Positions 8,205 through 17,508 are shown, counted from the stretch's first letter. The stretch: 64,000 nt of DNA from JAMDEO01 sp963775295 (GCA_963775295.1 CAVZIK010000006.1:744001-808000); one strand, 5' to 3'. The notes: generated by a model from the letters alone, not told the origin. Numbers and translations: made by a program.

Positions 8205-8278
8205 CCGCAACGGACTTGCTCAATCTGCACGCGTTCGATGAGTCAGCTCTGCTGGCTCACCTGTGTCTTCTGGCGCTA

Positions 8279-8310
8279 GGTAATGGTTCCGGACTTGCCG
8301 GACATATAAT
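8279..8310 (+). promoter_or_regulatory. GGTAATG/CCGGACAT element, copy F
   Basis: GGTAATGGTTCCGGACTTG then CCGGACATATAATGAAG. The step is 21 bp. It lies 96 nt before GTG 8401. Confidence 0.7.
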
Positions 8311-8400
8311 GAAGTGAAGACGCACAGATGAGTCGGAGCTTCTGGATCGGCTTGTGCGCCAAACTGTGAGATCGGCACCGAGCTGACGTGAGGAGGCCTT

Positions 8401-9792
8401 GTGAGATCCAGACTGTGTTTCTTGGCCACGGTCCTTCTCTGCGTGCTCCTGGTCGGAACGAGTCTCGTCCTCTGGGGCTGCGGCGCGGAGCTCGCCTCCA
8501 CCACTTCTGAGCCCGTGCCGGTGTCTGCCACAACCGTATCCCCAGCGGCGCCGGTGGCCCCGTCTTTCGAGGAAGCGTGGGCGGCGAGTCTGACTGCGCT
8601 CGAAGCGTTGGGTCCGACCCGCGTCAAAATCGTCGAGACCGTCGAGGGCCGTGCGACAGGAGACGACATCCCGCCCGAGCAGTCCAACATCGGCCCCCAG
8701 ACCGAGGAAGCAGAGCAGTTGCTCGACGTCGCCGGGGGCCGCGCCCGGCTGACGGTGCGCACCTCGGACGGCATGGTTAAGACAACGGTCGTGCGGGGCA
8801 AGGAGCGGACGAGTACCACTAGCCAACCGTTGACCAACTCCGACTTGGTCTCGGTCAGCCGCTACATCTCTTTGCAGGCACCGGAGGGCCTCCCGCTGCC
8901 TCTGTGGGCCGGGAACGCGGTTGGCCCGACCCAGGGCTACGCCGACCTGTTCCAGGGCAACGAGAGTGGCGCCGGGAGAACGCCCTCCGACGGCAGAGTG
9001 GAACGGCAAGAAAGCGGCGGCACGAAACTCTCCTGGGAACGTGCAGCCAATGGCGTTACCTCTGCCATGAGCCTTCTCTTGGACTCCAACCACCTGCCGG
9101 TTCGAATGGAGATAGTAGCCAAGGGAACGCCGGAGGGAGGGGATCTGCAAGGAGTAGGTATCGAATATTCGATGACCATCGAGTACGAGTTCGAGCAGGT
9201 GACCTCCTTCTCTGACTCAGATTTCGTCCTTGATGTCCCGGCTGATGCTAATCGGGAGGGCGTTACTTACGAGCTCTCCCTGGAGCATCCCTGGAGCGAG
9301 CAAGCGGATTGGGGACAGTACTGGCTGGGCGAGGCGGTGGGAGACTGGAAGCTGAGCACAGCGGAATATGCGCTTCACGAAGATAGCCCCGAGCTAGGAG
9401 CCGGCGCGGAACCCCGTGATGAAGGCGTCTTTCTTATCTATGAGCGGCCGGACAAGACCAGCCCCAACGAGAACATCCAGGTGATAGTGAGGCCGCTCAA
9501 GGGCCGCTACTTCGAGGATTCGCGAAAATTCGCCGAACAGCGCGTGGCCTCCGGAGAGTGGGTGCGCCAAGAGAAGACCCTGGCCGGTCAGCCCGCCACT
9601 CTCTATTCGGGGCCGCTGGAGGGTGGCGCCGACAGCCGTATCGATTCCATCTATATCTTCTTACCGGACGCCTTCGTGAATATCCAGGTGTGGGCTCCGG
9701 TCAATCCGCTGCTGGTGCTGGAGTCGCTGTCGTCATTGGAGTTAACGGGATCTTCCCCATCGGGGCCCAGATGGACAACGTCTCGCACGTGA
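8401..9792 (+). CDS. Lipoprotein with LolA-like central domain
   Basis: GTG 8401 sits behind GAGGAGG. The signal ends in lipobox LWGC near residue 27. The 463-residue product has an N-terminal helix (FEEAWAASLTALEAL) followed by long beta strands that alternate in the LolA/LppX manner (KIVETVEG, ARLTVRTSDGMVKTTV, GTKLSWERA, LPVRMEIVAKG). A second beta region ends in VNIQVWAPVNPLLVLESL. It is probably a lipid- or hydrophobe-binding or sensory lipoprotein (family-level inference). The last about 12 codons look non-native and overlap the next frame, as if the 3' end had been fused. Confidence 0.75.
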   Translation: MRSRLCFLATVLLCVLLVGTSLVLWGCGAELASTTSEPVPVSATTVSPAAPVAPSFEEAWAASLTALEALGPTRVKIVETVEGRATGDDIPPEQSNIGPQTEEAEQLLDVAGGRARLTVRTSDGMVKTTVVRGKERTSTTSQPLTNSDLVSVSRYISLQAPEGLPLPLWAGNAVGPTQGYADLFQGNESGAGRTPSDGRVERQESGGTKLSWERAANGVTSAMSLLLDSNHLPVRMEIVAKGTPEGGDLQGVGIEYSMTIEYEFEQVTSFSDSDFVLDVPADANREGVTYELSLEHPWSEQADWGQYWLGEAVGDWKLSTAEYALHEDSPELGAGAEPRDEGVFLIYERPDKTSPNENIQVIVRPLKGRYFEDSRKFAEQRVASGEWVRQEKTLAGQPATLYSGPLEGGADSRIDSIYIFLPDAFVNIQVWAPVNPLLVLESLSSLELTGSSPSGPRWTTSRT

Positions 9793-9941
9793 CAATCGAG
9801 ACGGTCGAGCTCGCCTACTACAATCCGCCCGAAGGTTTGACCGGGACCCACTACCGACCGGTATATGTCTTTCGGGTGCGCATGGCCGACGGTAGCGAGG
9901 GCGACTGGGTGGTATCGGCGTACGAAGGGGTACGAAGATGA
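9771..9941 (+). CDS. 56-residue peptide resembling a lipoprotein C-terminal domain
   Basis: ATG 9771 overlaps the end of the lipoprotein gene by 22 bp, in another frame, and its stop overlaps the next start (ATGA). The product (HVTIETVELAYYNPPEG... HYRPVYVFRV...GDWVVSAYEGV) matches in pattern the C-terminus of the lipoprotein at 5531. It has no signal peptide of its own. It may be the severed C-terminal domain of a lost gene, or of the upstream lipoprotein after a frameshift. It may still be translated by coupling. Real coding content is likely; status is uncertain. Confidence 0.45.
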   Translation: MDNVSHVTIETVELAYYNPPEGLTGTHYRPVYVFRVRMADGSEGDWVVSAYEGVRR

Positions 9942-10867
9942 AACCAGGACATCTGCTGAGAATCTTCATACCAGGCCTTGTCCTCGTTGCGGCGCTCGTT
10001 CTCGTGGCCGGTTGCGGCTACGACCAGCCGCATGCGTCCACAAACACCTCTGACCCGGCGCCGTCTGCGGTCACCTCGGAGACCGCGCCCGTCGAGACGC
10101 GTTCCACCACGAAGCTCGACCGAGAGGCCATTATCGCCCAAGCCATCGTGCGGGTAGAGGCGGCGCTCGGTTTGCCCGCGGGGTCTGTCAAAGTATCGGG
10201 CAAGGCCGCGCGACTCCCAGGCGCCGAGTTGCTTCTGAGCTGCGACGGAGGCGGAGAGGCGGAGCTCGATCTTGATACCGGCCGCATCCTCTACCTTATC
10301 CCCGGGCCCCGCGATCCCGACTCCGGTGTGCGCCTGCCCTCCGAGGTGCTGTTTGAGAAGGCCACACGACTGGCCGAGACAATGGGGTGGGACGCGGCGA
10401 TGCTTGCTTCCGAAGGTTTCACGGTCGAGGAGGCTAAATTCATCGACCACGGAGACGCCCCCACCGAATACACCAAGCGTTGGCGCGGTCACGATGAGCA
10501 GGGAGTGCCCACCAACGGCATGATCGATGCGGCGGTCGATGCGAGCACCGGCGAGGTGCTTCACTTCTTCTACAATCCCGGTCCACGTGCTCCGCTCGCC
10601 GATTCGGCCACGATTGCCGAAGGGAAAGCCGTGGCGAGCGCCAAGGCCTACGTGGGGGATGAAGCGTGGTTCGCAACCGGAACGAGCGGGCTAACCACAA
10701 AGAGCGCGGCGCTGGTCCACACCGACGCTCCGGGCATCACCGGTGGGCGCGAGATGCTGGTGTGGATAGTGGAGCTCGGCGGAATGACAGAGAGGGGCGA
10801 GTCGACAGCCACCGTGTACCTAGATGCCACGACGGGCGAGGTGCTTACATGGACAACAGCAGGCTGA
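9938..10867 (+). CDS. Lipoprotein with PepSY/YPEB-like domains
   Basis: ATG 9938 overlaps the previous stop. The 309-residue product has a signal with lipobox VAGC near residue 25. The exodomain repeats a PepSY-like pattern: helix (IIAQAIVRVEAALG) then strands ending in AELDLDTGRILYLI, a second with AAVDASTGEVLHFFYN, and a third ending in TVYLDATTGEVLTWTT. PepSY domains inhibit or modulate proteases and wall enzymes outside the membrane. It belongs to the operon begun at element F. An integrase remnant follows. Confidence 0.8.
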   Translation: MKPGHLLRIFIPGLVLVAALVLVAGCGYDQPHASTNTSDPAPSAVTSETAPVETRSTTKLDREAIIAQAIVRVEAALGLPAGSVKVSGKAARLPGAELLLSCDGGGEAELDLDTGRILYLIPGPRDPDSGVRLPSEVLFEKATRLAETMGWDAAMLASEGFTVEEAKFIDHGDAPTEYTKRWRGHDEQGVPTNGMIDAAVDASTGEVLHFFYNPGPRAPLADSATIAEGKAVASAKAYVGDEAWFATGTSGLTTKSAALVHTDAPGITGGREMLVWIVELGGMTERGESTATVYLDATTGEVLTWTTAG

Positions 10868-11006
10868 GCGCGAAGGGAGAGACACACCGCCTAGGCCCAC
10901 CTGCGGATGCGCCCCACGGGAGCATCTTCAGAACGTTGCGGGGTTCTGGCTAGCAAGGCCGCGCAACTGTCGACAGGTTCGAGGCAACTGGGTCCTTCCC
11001 CTAGAC

Positions 11007-11153
11007 GCTCAGGACTGCATCCATCCGCGCGGCTGTCTCCCCCCGTTGCTCAGGCAGGACATGCGAGTAGACGTTCAAGGTCGTGCCGATCTCGGAGTGC
11101 CCGAGGAACTCCTGCACCAGTTTGGGGTTGAGCCCTTGGGCCAAGAGCAACGT
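11007..11153 (-). pseudogene. Remnant of tyrosine integrase 3' end, copy 1
   Basis: On the minus strand these 147 bases encode the integrase C-terminus: LLLAQGLNPKLVQEFLGHSE, then IGTTLNVYSHVLPEQRGET and MDAVL, including the catalytic tyrosine in NVYSHV. It is about 90 percent identical to the intact-frame copies at 14252 and 53087. The rest of the gene is missing. With the copy at 14252, same orientation, it brackets a 3.1-kb cargo block. Confidence 0.75.
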
Positions 11154-11256
11154 AGTGGAAACTCACAGTTGGTCGGTCTCGGTGAAAGTGTGGCGCTACA
11201 CCAACAGGGGGAGGCCAACTAGTGCGTTCCGTACAAACCCCGCTGCTCCCGGCACC

Positions 11257-12096
11257 CTACAACAACTTACGACCACCCCCAAAGTAATGTTGGTATCCCG
11301 ACACAACACGCTTGAGCTTCTTGAAAGCAATAATCTGATAGAAGATGAACATGGGTATGACAGTGATACCTAAAGAAAAAGCTAATATTAGGGCTAGCTT
11401 AAAGCTTGGGTAAGATGCCGAAAGAAATATGAGAGGCAATATCAAACCAAAGATTGATAACCAGATTATGACAAAAGCCACAATCGTTGGCAGCAACAAA
11501 GATGGATTCCTAAATTGGGGTCCGCCTGACCAGTCGATGGAATCATATAGCGTCACTATCTCATGCATATCATCCCGCACATCATCGGGAAAGTCTAGGC
11601 CCATTGAGATGTCAATATTATGGGTGCCGTGGATATCATCACGAAAGCGTCTTAGTATCCGCTCTGCCTTGACGTACTCCTTGATTCTGCGTTCACATTC
11701 CTTGATAGTGTAAGCGTCAATGTACGCTCGCACATCGTTGTCGTAGCCGGGTGGTTGGGGCGGATACGAAGGCAGCATCGCTTGGGCATCATCTATTCCA
11801 TGAGCCACTTTTCGTTTCATATCTGCTACCGAAGTTTTCAGGCGGGAACGGTGGAATCGGACCCTTTGAATCCGTATGTCGACCATGTTTCTTATGGTGT
11901 CACGATTGACGAGAACGTCATGCAGATCATGACGGAAGTCGCTGAGTTGTTGCTGTAGTCGACTTACAAGTAAGGCACCAAGTAGACCTACGATGGCAGC
12001 CGTGCACTGAGCCAGTGACGAATAGAACCAGTTTGGATCGACAGACATCGCCGGGCCTACCCCTCTTTGTCGGGTGGTCAATCTCTCGACCATCAT
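11257..12096 (-). CDS. Membrane protein with cytoplasmic helical region, unknown function
   Basis: The frame encodes up to 279 residues; the better start is ATG at 12048 (MSVDPNWFYSSL...). A first helix (AQCTAAIVGLLGALLVSRL) is followed by about 150 charged, largely helical residues. Two close C-terminal membrane helices follow (LLPTIVAFVIIWLSIFGLIL and LALILAFSLGITVIPMFIFY) and a basic tail. Base composition is clearly more AT-rich than the surroundings, which suggests acquisition by transfer. It lies alone between integrase fragments. This layout is common among uncharacterised mobile-island proteins; no function is assigned. Confidence 0.7.
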   Translation of the reverse strand: MMVERLTTRQRGVGPAMSVDPNWFYSSLAQCTAAIVGLLGALLVSRLQQQLSDFRHDLHDVLVNRDTIRNMVDIRIQRVRFHRSRLKTSVADMKRKVAHGIDDAQAMLPSYPPQPPGYDNDVRAYIDAYTIKECERRIKEYVKAERILRRFRDDIHGTHNIDISMGLDFPDDVRDDMHEIVTLYDSIDWSGGPQFRNPSLLLPTIVAFVIIWLSIFGLILPLIFLSASYPSFKLALILAFSLGITVIPMFIFYQIIAFKKLKRVVSGYQHYFGGGRKLL

Positions 12097-12965
12097 AAGG
12101 CCTGGGCTTCTCCAGTGCAGTCAGCGGTGTGCTTCACAAGAGCGGGAGATAATGGGCAGGCATCGATTCTGCGGTCAAGTCTCGTGACCGACTATCGCGG
12201 ACCGTGGGGGACGACCGGGGCAAGGTGCCCGGCCTACACCGCCTACAGGCTCGCGGCTCGCACATACAGCCTGCCACGGGGTGGTCTTCGTTTGGCGCAA
12301 ATGGGGAGATCGCGGGGCTTGTCGGTGGAGGGGGCCTTAACGTCGCGAAGGCACGCATGGGAATGACCGGCCGGGTTGGTTTCGTCTTCAACCGATACGC
12401 GCGATATCTTCACGGCGAGCCCCTAGGGCGCGGCATGATGCAGGGCTAACCACGGTCCCGACTTGCATGGTTCCAGGAGGATGGAAAGATGGCACCATCG
12501 AGGGACCCACGGCCAGGCAACAAGGTGACGCCACTCGGTGCAACGTGGCCTCCCTTTTTTTTTGGCAAAGCGCGCAAACAGCGCGATGTGTCCTGACATG
12601 AGTTAGAGCCGCGCGGACCGCGCCTTGCTTCACAACCGGTGTGTCCGCCCCCGTGTCTCCTCAGACCTTCAACTGACCGCAGACGCGATGTGTCTGACCC
12701 CAATTGTGACCCAACGGGGTCTAATAAGCCGATCATGCGGCGTTGAAGACCGCGTGCATCCCGCCAACCAACTCTCGCATCACATCCGGACATTCCCTGT
12801 GAGTACATCTTCGAGGTCGACACTTTGTCGGAGCGTGAGAGCATCTAGGCCAAAGGCGCAGGCGGGTGACAGACCGTAGCTGATCGCAGCGGTTGTCGCA
12901 GAGGTGGCTTCGGCTCGATAAGATGGCATCGTGAGCAGCCAGCGGCAAGGCGAAGGGAGAACACT
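12097..12965. other. Gene-poor gap, nothing recognisable
   Basis: This 869-bp region has several short frames on both strands but none with coding character, a ribosome site or known motifs. It has a T9-A-like homopolymer near 12550 and no promoter element of either repeated class. It may be degraded DNA between cargo genes. Confidence 0.5.
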
Positions 12966-13427
12966 TTGACATCCAAGGCCGACTGGATCGTTACCATCGG
13001 TACGCTTGCTGGTACGTTGGGTCTTGCGGCCATAGCCATCTGGCACGATGGGATTCGTCACTGGTGGTATCACCCGGTTCTCAAGGCCCGAATTGATACT
13101 CGTCCGCCGGACTGTGTTGCCGTGCCCATGATTGACAGGAGGTCGGGCGTATCGGCCGACTCTATCTATCTGCGGCTATACGTCGAGAACGTCGGCAGGG
13201 CGGCAGCTCGTAACGCTGAGGTCTACGCCAAAGATCTCCAGATGCTGCGGGCGGATGAGGGTTGGGAATCTGTTCGCGCCTTTCCCCCCATGAATCTCAG
13301 GTGGGCGAACACCCCGCAGATCTACTTCCCGAGCATAGGGCCTGGGATGGGAAAACACTGCGACGTGGCACACATTATCGATGTCAATATCGGCGGTGTC
13401 CATACGAAAATTCACATCAAGCAATGA
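12966..13427 (+). CDS. Membrane-anchored protein with CARDB-like domain
   Basis: TTG 12966 follows AAGGGAG. The 153-residue product has one N-terminal membrane helix (about residues 8-26, VTIGTLAGTLGLAAIAIW). A beta-sandwich-like domain with the phrase YLRLYVENVGRAAARNAEVY follows, the pattern of CARDB-type adhesion/Ig-like domains that carry oxyanion-free 'N.G...A.n..V' strands. The 3' end overlaps the next start by four bases (ATGA), so the pair is co-translated. Function is unknown. It sits in cargo between integrase fragments. Confidence 0.65.
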   Translation: MTSKADWIVTIGTLAGTLGLAAIAIWHDGIRHWWYHPVLKARIDTRPPDCVAVPMIDRRSGVSADSIYLRLYVENVGRAAARNAEVYAKDLQMLRADEGWESVRAFPPMNLRWANTPQIYFPSIGPGMGKHCDVAHIIDVNIGGVHTKIHIKQ

Positions 13428-14221
13428 GCAGAGCCGCCGCAAACGAGATAACTGTCCGAGGCTTGGATGACATCGTCAGCGTAGGTGAGGTCGCCACTGT
13501 CGTCTGGAATCAAGGCGGGAACCTACCTGACGACAAAGTCATGGAAGGAACTCTCGAAACCGTGCAAGTTCTTCTCGAGTCAGGCTGGGCCAAGATCGGT
13601 GACATGGTCGTGTCCGAATGGGCGCTGGAGAACCAAAGGCTGGCGCTGATCGATCCCGAAGAAGCAAAAGAGCGCATGTTTGCTCGTTCAAGAGAGCTTA
13701 TGAGCCTGGAACCCGGGAGTCGCGCGAAGCCGATCAGGGAGTGGCCCCTGAACACCGAGGAGGCCCTGGCGCGGATCAGAGGAGAGTGGAGCGCGCTCGG
13801 TAGGAGAACGCTTGGAATCGGTGACATAGGCTGGCTTCTGAGCACGCCGACCGGCGACCAGCGCGGCCAGCTGATTCTTGATCTCCGCAACAGGGTGATT
13901 GACTTTGCACTTAAGGGCGGGGCTGGCAGTCTTGTCCGCTTGGATGAGCTTGTGACCTATTTGCACACCATTGCACCCGATTTCTCGGCCGAAGAGCTCA
14001 GAGAGGGCACGATCTCTGCGCTTGATGGTCTGCTTAGGGGGAGGCTGGCCGAGCTCGGAACGATCCGGAGGACTCCCGGCCTGAGGAGATTTGTCCGCTG
14101 GAGATGGACGCGCGTTGAGGAAGCATTGGAGAGAGTACGCATGGGGTGTCTTGGGATGCCCGGCGGAGCCGAAGAGGGTCATATCTGCTCCGTTCGTATC
14201 CAAGGGGAGTCCGCTCGGTAG
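13424..14221 (+). CDS. Cargo protein of unknown function
   Basis: ATG 13424 overlaps the preceding stop. The 265-residue soluble protein has no signal peptide, membrane helix or zinc motif. It is helix-rich and appears to have two parts. Residues 1-90 carry ETVQVLLESGWAKIGDMV, which resembles a small antitoxin-like or winged-helix region. The rest has LGIGDIGWLLSTPTGDQRGQ and LRNRVIDFALKGGAGSLVRL, then an Arg-rich C-terminus. I do not recognise the family. Coupling to the membrane protein at 12966 suggests a two-gene module. Confidence 0.65.
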   Translation: MSRAAANEITVRGLDDIVSVGEVATVVWNQGGNLPDDKVMEGTLETVQVLLESGWAKIGDMVVSEWALENQRLALIDPEEAKERMFARSRELMSLEPGSRAKPIREWPLNTEEALARIRGEWSALGRRTLGIGDIGWLLSTPTGDQRGQLILDLRNRVIDFALKGGAGSLVRLDELVTYLHTIAPDFSAEELREGTISALDGLLRGRLAELGTIRRTPGLRRFVRWRWTRVEEALERVRMGCLGMPGGAEEGHICSVRIQGESAR

Positions 14222-14251
14222 CGCCAACGAGCGCAACACCAGCCGAACGTC

Positions 14252-14845
14252 CTACGACGCCTGTCCAGCCCCAAGCAGTGCATCCATTCGCGCGGCTGTC
14301 TCCCCCCGTTGCTCAGGCAGGACATGGCTGTAGACGTTCAAGGTCGTGCCGATCTCGGAGTGGCCGAGGTACTCCTGCACCAGCTTGGGGTTGAGCCCTT
14401 GGGCTAGTAGCAGCGTCGCGCAGGTATGCCGCAGGTCATGGAAGCGCATGGTGCGAAGGCCAGCGTCCTTGAGGATCTGCTTGAACCGATGACTAAGGAC
14501 AGATCCGTTGAGGGGTTGTCCTTTGTCGGTCGTGAAGACGAGTCCACCCCACTCGCTCCATTCCGGCCCGGCCGCGAGTCGCTCTGCCGCTTGACGGGCA
14601 CGGTGAGCCTTCAGCGCTGCGACGGCGATCTTGGGGATCATGATGGTGCGCCGACTCTGCTTGGTCTTGGGTTCGGCCAGCACATACTCCCCGTCCAGTC
14701 GGTTAAGAGCGTGATGCACCGATAGCGTGGCATGCTCCAGGTCGAGGTCCTGCCAGCGAAGGCCAAGGATCTCCCCTTTGCGCAGTCCTGAAGATAGCGC
14801 CAGGATGAAGAGGGCCTCCAGACGATCGCCGGCTGCCGTCTCCAA
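14252..14845 (-). pseudogene. Tyrosine integrase, C-terminal half (split by IS21-type element)
   Basis: The fragment encodes the catalytic domain: Arg in SSGLRKGEILGLRW, HDLRHTCATLLL and the nucleophile in LGHSEIGTTLNVYSHV. The reading frame continues a few codons into the insertion sequence. Joined to the N-terminal half at 16792-17368, with one CCAA removed, it gives a full integrase of about 390 residues, ending EEARTFL-ETAAGDRLEAL across the insertion, as in the copy at 53087. As it stands the gene is interrupted and probably inactive. Confidence 0.88.
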
Positions 14846-14961
14846 TGTCGCTGCCGGTGGAAACATGACCCCCTAGTGACGATTGAAAACGGACCCCCCT
14901 TCCTCAAACAGGTAGGCTTCTCGGCTTAAGAGTCCTGTGTCTCTGGCCGAGGGGGAGGTTC

Positions 14962-15951
14962 GTGATCAGTCTGGAGGAATGGGTGGACGTTGTTTCTCTT
15001 CATCGGCAGGGACTGGGGATCAAGACGATCGCCCGGGAGCTCGGCATCTCTCGAAATGCGGTGAGGCGGGCGCTTCTGAGAGGTGGGCCACCGGAATATC
15101 ACCGTACCGCCCGGCCATCCAAGCTGGATCCTTTCAAGGACTACATTCTGACCCGATTGGCCGACTTTCCCGATCTTCCCGCCATCACGCTCTTTGAGGA
15201 GATCAGGGAGCGGGGCTACGACGGCGGGATCTCCATCCTTAAGGACTTCACCTATCCCTACCGGAGAAAGCGCCGGGAGCCTGTGGTCAGGTTCGAGACC
15301 CCGCCCGGCCGTCAGGCGCAGGTCGACTGGGCCCTCTTGGGACGGCACGAGCTTTCCGGCACGGTCACTCCGCTCTACCTCTTCGTCATGGTGCTCGGGT
15401 ATTCCCGCGCTCTTTATGCCGAGGTGGTGACAAGCACCGAGCTTGACACCTTTCTGGCGCTTCACGTCCGCGCCTTTGCCTTCTTCGGAGGTATGCCTGA
15501 AGAGATCCTCTATGACAACCAGAAGCAGGCGGTGCTTGCCCACACCAGAGAGGGAGTCCGCTTCCATCCCAGTCTCCTTGCCTTCGCCGGTCACTACGGC
15601 TTTCGCCCGAGAGCCTGCCGCCCTTACCGGGCCAAGACCAAGGGAAAAGTGGAGCGCTCCATCGGATACCTCAAGGACCGCTTCTTCTGCGGACGGACCT
15701 TCCGGGATCTGGCTGATGTGAACGTCCAGCTCCAGATGTGGGTCGACACGGTCGCCAACGAGCGCATCCACGCGACAACCGGGGAAAAACCGGCCAAGAG
15801 GCTCACGGAGGAGAAGCTCCTTCCCTTTGCGGCCGCTCGGCCCTGGAAGACCCGTCAAGCGGTCCCCGCGCCTCCCGGCCCTCTCTTCGTCTTTGCCGAG
15901 GTCGAGGTGCAGCATCGTCCTCTCTCCGTCTATGAGGAGGTGCTCGCGTGA
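14962..15951 (+). CDS. istA: IS21-family transposase IstA
   Basis: GTG 14962 follows GAGGGGGAGG. The 329-residue protein has an N-terminal helix-turn-helix (GLGIKTIARELGISRNAVRR). An rve/DDE integrase core follows (QAQVDWALL...; LYDNQKQAV; ...KGKVERSIGYLKDRFF), with D, D and E recognisable at the usual spacing. It is shorter than typical IstA proteins, lacking most of the C-terminal region. The start of istB overlaps its end. Confidence 0.92.
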   Translation: MISLEEWVDVVSLHRQGLGIKTIARELGISRNAVRRALLRGGPPEYHRTARPSKLDPFKDYILTRLADFPDLPAITLFEEIRERGYDGGISILKDFTYPYRRKRREPVVRFETPPGRQAQVDWALLGRHELSGTVTPLYLFVMVLGYSRALYAEVVTSTELDTFLALHVRAFAFFGGMPEEILYDNQKQAVLAHTREGVRFHPSLLAFAGHYGFRPRACRPYRAKTKGKVERSIGYLKDRFFCGRTFRDLADVNVQLQMWVDTVANERIHATTGEKPAKRLTEEKLLPFAAARPWKTRQAVPAPPGPLFVFAEVEVQHRPLSVYEEVLA

Positions 15952-16733
15952 ACCTCGAACTGGAGCGGATCGCTCTGCACGCCGAACGCCTGAATCTCCA
16001 CATCGTGGCTGATGTCGCCCCGCTCATTGCCGAGGACGCGGCCGCCAAGAACCAGAGCTACACCGAGTTCCTGGAGAGGGTACTTAGAAGCGAAGCGGAA
16101 GCCGCGGACTCTCGGGCCACCGACATGATCACGAAGACCGCCTCCTTCCCCTTCTTGCGCACTCTCGAGGATTTCGACTTCAGCTTCCAGACATCGGTGA
16201 GCCGCAAGCAGGTGCGGGAGCTCGCAAGCTGCGCGTTTATCGAGCGCAAAGAGAACCTCATCTTCCTGGGACCTCCTGGTGTGGGCAAGAGCCACTTGGC
16301 CGTGGCTCTGGGCCTCGAAGCCGCCAAGCATCGCCTGAAAGTGAAGTTCACCACCTGTGCGGATATGGTCGCTTCCCTTGCTTCTGCCACCCGTGCCGGC
16401 ACCTACACCAACCGACTTCGCACCTACGTGCGTCCCAGTCTGCTCATCATCGACGAGATCGGGTTTCTACCCTTGGCGGCAGATGAGGCCAACCTGCTCT
16501 TTCATGTCATCTCTCACCGCTATGAACGGGGCTCGATCATCCTCACGAGCAACAAGAGCTATGGGGAGTGGGCGGAGGTGTTCTCTGGGGACGCCGTCAT
16601 TGCCTCCGCCATCCTTGATCGCCTGCTCCACCATTCGACGACCATTGCCATCCGAGGGCAGAGCTATCGTCTGAAAGACAAGCTCAAGGCCGGGGTCATC
16701 GCCAAACAGGAGGAGGTGGGCGGAGGGAACTAG
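15948..16733 (+). CDS. istB: IS21-family helper ATPase IstB
   Basis: GTG 15948 overlaps the istA stop (GTGA). The 261-residue DnaC-like AAA+ ATPase has Walker A GPPGVGKS near residue 108 and Walker B LLIIDEIGFL. It also has the IstB signature SNKSYGEWAEVFSGDAVIAS. It assists IstA in choosing and activating the target. Confidence 0.93.
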   Translation: MNLELERIALHAERLNLHIVADVAPLIAEDAAAKNQSYTEFLERVLRSEAEAADSRATDMITKTASFPFLRTLEDFDFSFQTSVSRKQVRELASCAFIERKENLIFLGPPGVGKSHLAVALGLEAAKHRLKVKFTTCADMVASLASATRAGTYTNRLRTYVRPSLLIIDEIGFLPLAADEANLLFHVISHRYERGSIILTSNKSYGEWAEVFSGDAVIASAILDRLLHHSTTIAIRGQSYRLKDKLKAGVIAKQEEVGGGN

Positions 16734-16791
16734 GCGAGAGGGGTCCGTTTTACTTCGGCGGAGAGGGGTTCGTATTCAACCGGCATTGACA

Positions 16792-17368
16792 CCAAGAACG
16801 TCCTTGCCTCCTCGGGAGCAAGCGGAGTCACCTGCTTCTGGGCTCCCCGGGGTGGGCGAACGAGCTGAGCGACGTTACGGGTCACAGAACCCATGCGCAG
16901 ACCTTCGTTGAGAGCTGCCCTCAAGGTGGCATGGATGATCTGGACCGACCGAGCGGAAAGGCCTTCCTTCTGCTTCTTGTTGAGCAGCGCTTGGACCTCC
17001 CGAGGGGTGAGCTTCGCCAGCTTGATCTTGCCTAGGTGCGGTTTCAGGTGAAGCCGGACTGCCTGCTCGCTCCTCATATAGGTAGAGGGCCGGACGTTCG
17101 GCTTGACCGACTGCTCCAACCACTCGTCGAGGAACTGGCCGACGGTCTGCCGGTCATCGACGGGCATGATGCCCTGGGAGAAGTCTTCAAGGGCAGTAGT
17201 CAGCTTGCGTTGGACTTCGGCGCGGGTACGGCCGTAGAAGCTCTTGCGGACCTGCGTCCCATCCGGGGCATAGCCGAGCGTGAGCCTGGCTTCCCAGCCG
17301 CTGCCCCGCTTTCTGATGTTGCCTTCGCCGTTAGCTCGCTTTGGCACAGGATGGCCTTTCCCCGGCAT
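16792..17368 (-). pseudogene. Tyrosine integrase, N-terminal half
   Basis: ATG 17368 opens a frame with an AP2-like arm-binding region (NGEGNIRKRGSGWEARLTLG) and a SAM-like core-binding domain (VGQFLDEWLEQSVKPNVRPS, LTPREVQALLNKKQKEGLSA). It breaks at the insertion sequence after EEARTFL. The gene lies downstream of the primase on the same strand, with a GC hairpin between. Confidence 0.88.
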
Positions 17369-17455
17369 TGCCGTGCGCAGTGTCCCCGGCCTTAATTAAC
17401 CGTCGTTCTGCCGACATCAGCGCGAACATCTTCGAATGGGCCCGAAGGACGAGCC

Positions 17456-17493
17456 CCGGGAGGGGCGGGGGGTCCCCCAGCCCCCGCCCCGGG
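17456..17493 (-). terminator. GC-rich hairpin between primase and integrase
   Basis: CCCGGG-AG-GGGCGGGGG pairs with CCCCCGCCCCGGG around a GTCCCCCAG-type loop. It lies just 3' of the primase stop (minus strand) and upstream of the integrase. There is no T-tract, so it could be an intrinsic-like terminator or a structural site of the element. Confidence 0.5.
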
Positions 17494-17508
17494 TCGCGTG
17501 CCTGCCCG

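Larger units (their letters stand above)
14846..16791 (+). mobile_element. IS21-family insertion sequence 1 (1946 bp)
   Basis: The ends are imperfect inverted repeats: TGTCGCTGCCGGTGGAAAC at the left and TGTCAATGCCGGTTGAATAC (complement) at the right. It starts TG and ends CA, and is flanked by the 4-bp duplication CCAA (14842-14845 and 16792-16795). It contains istA and istB in one overlapping pair. Both genes are open, so the element may be active. It splits the integrase gene. Confidence 0.93.

Noticed and set aside
12134..12449. Overlapping frames in the 12.1-12.5 kb gap
   Set aside because: Pro/Arg-rich frames on both strands without ribosome sites look like GC-rich noise.
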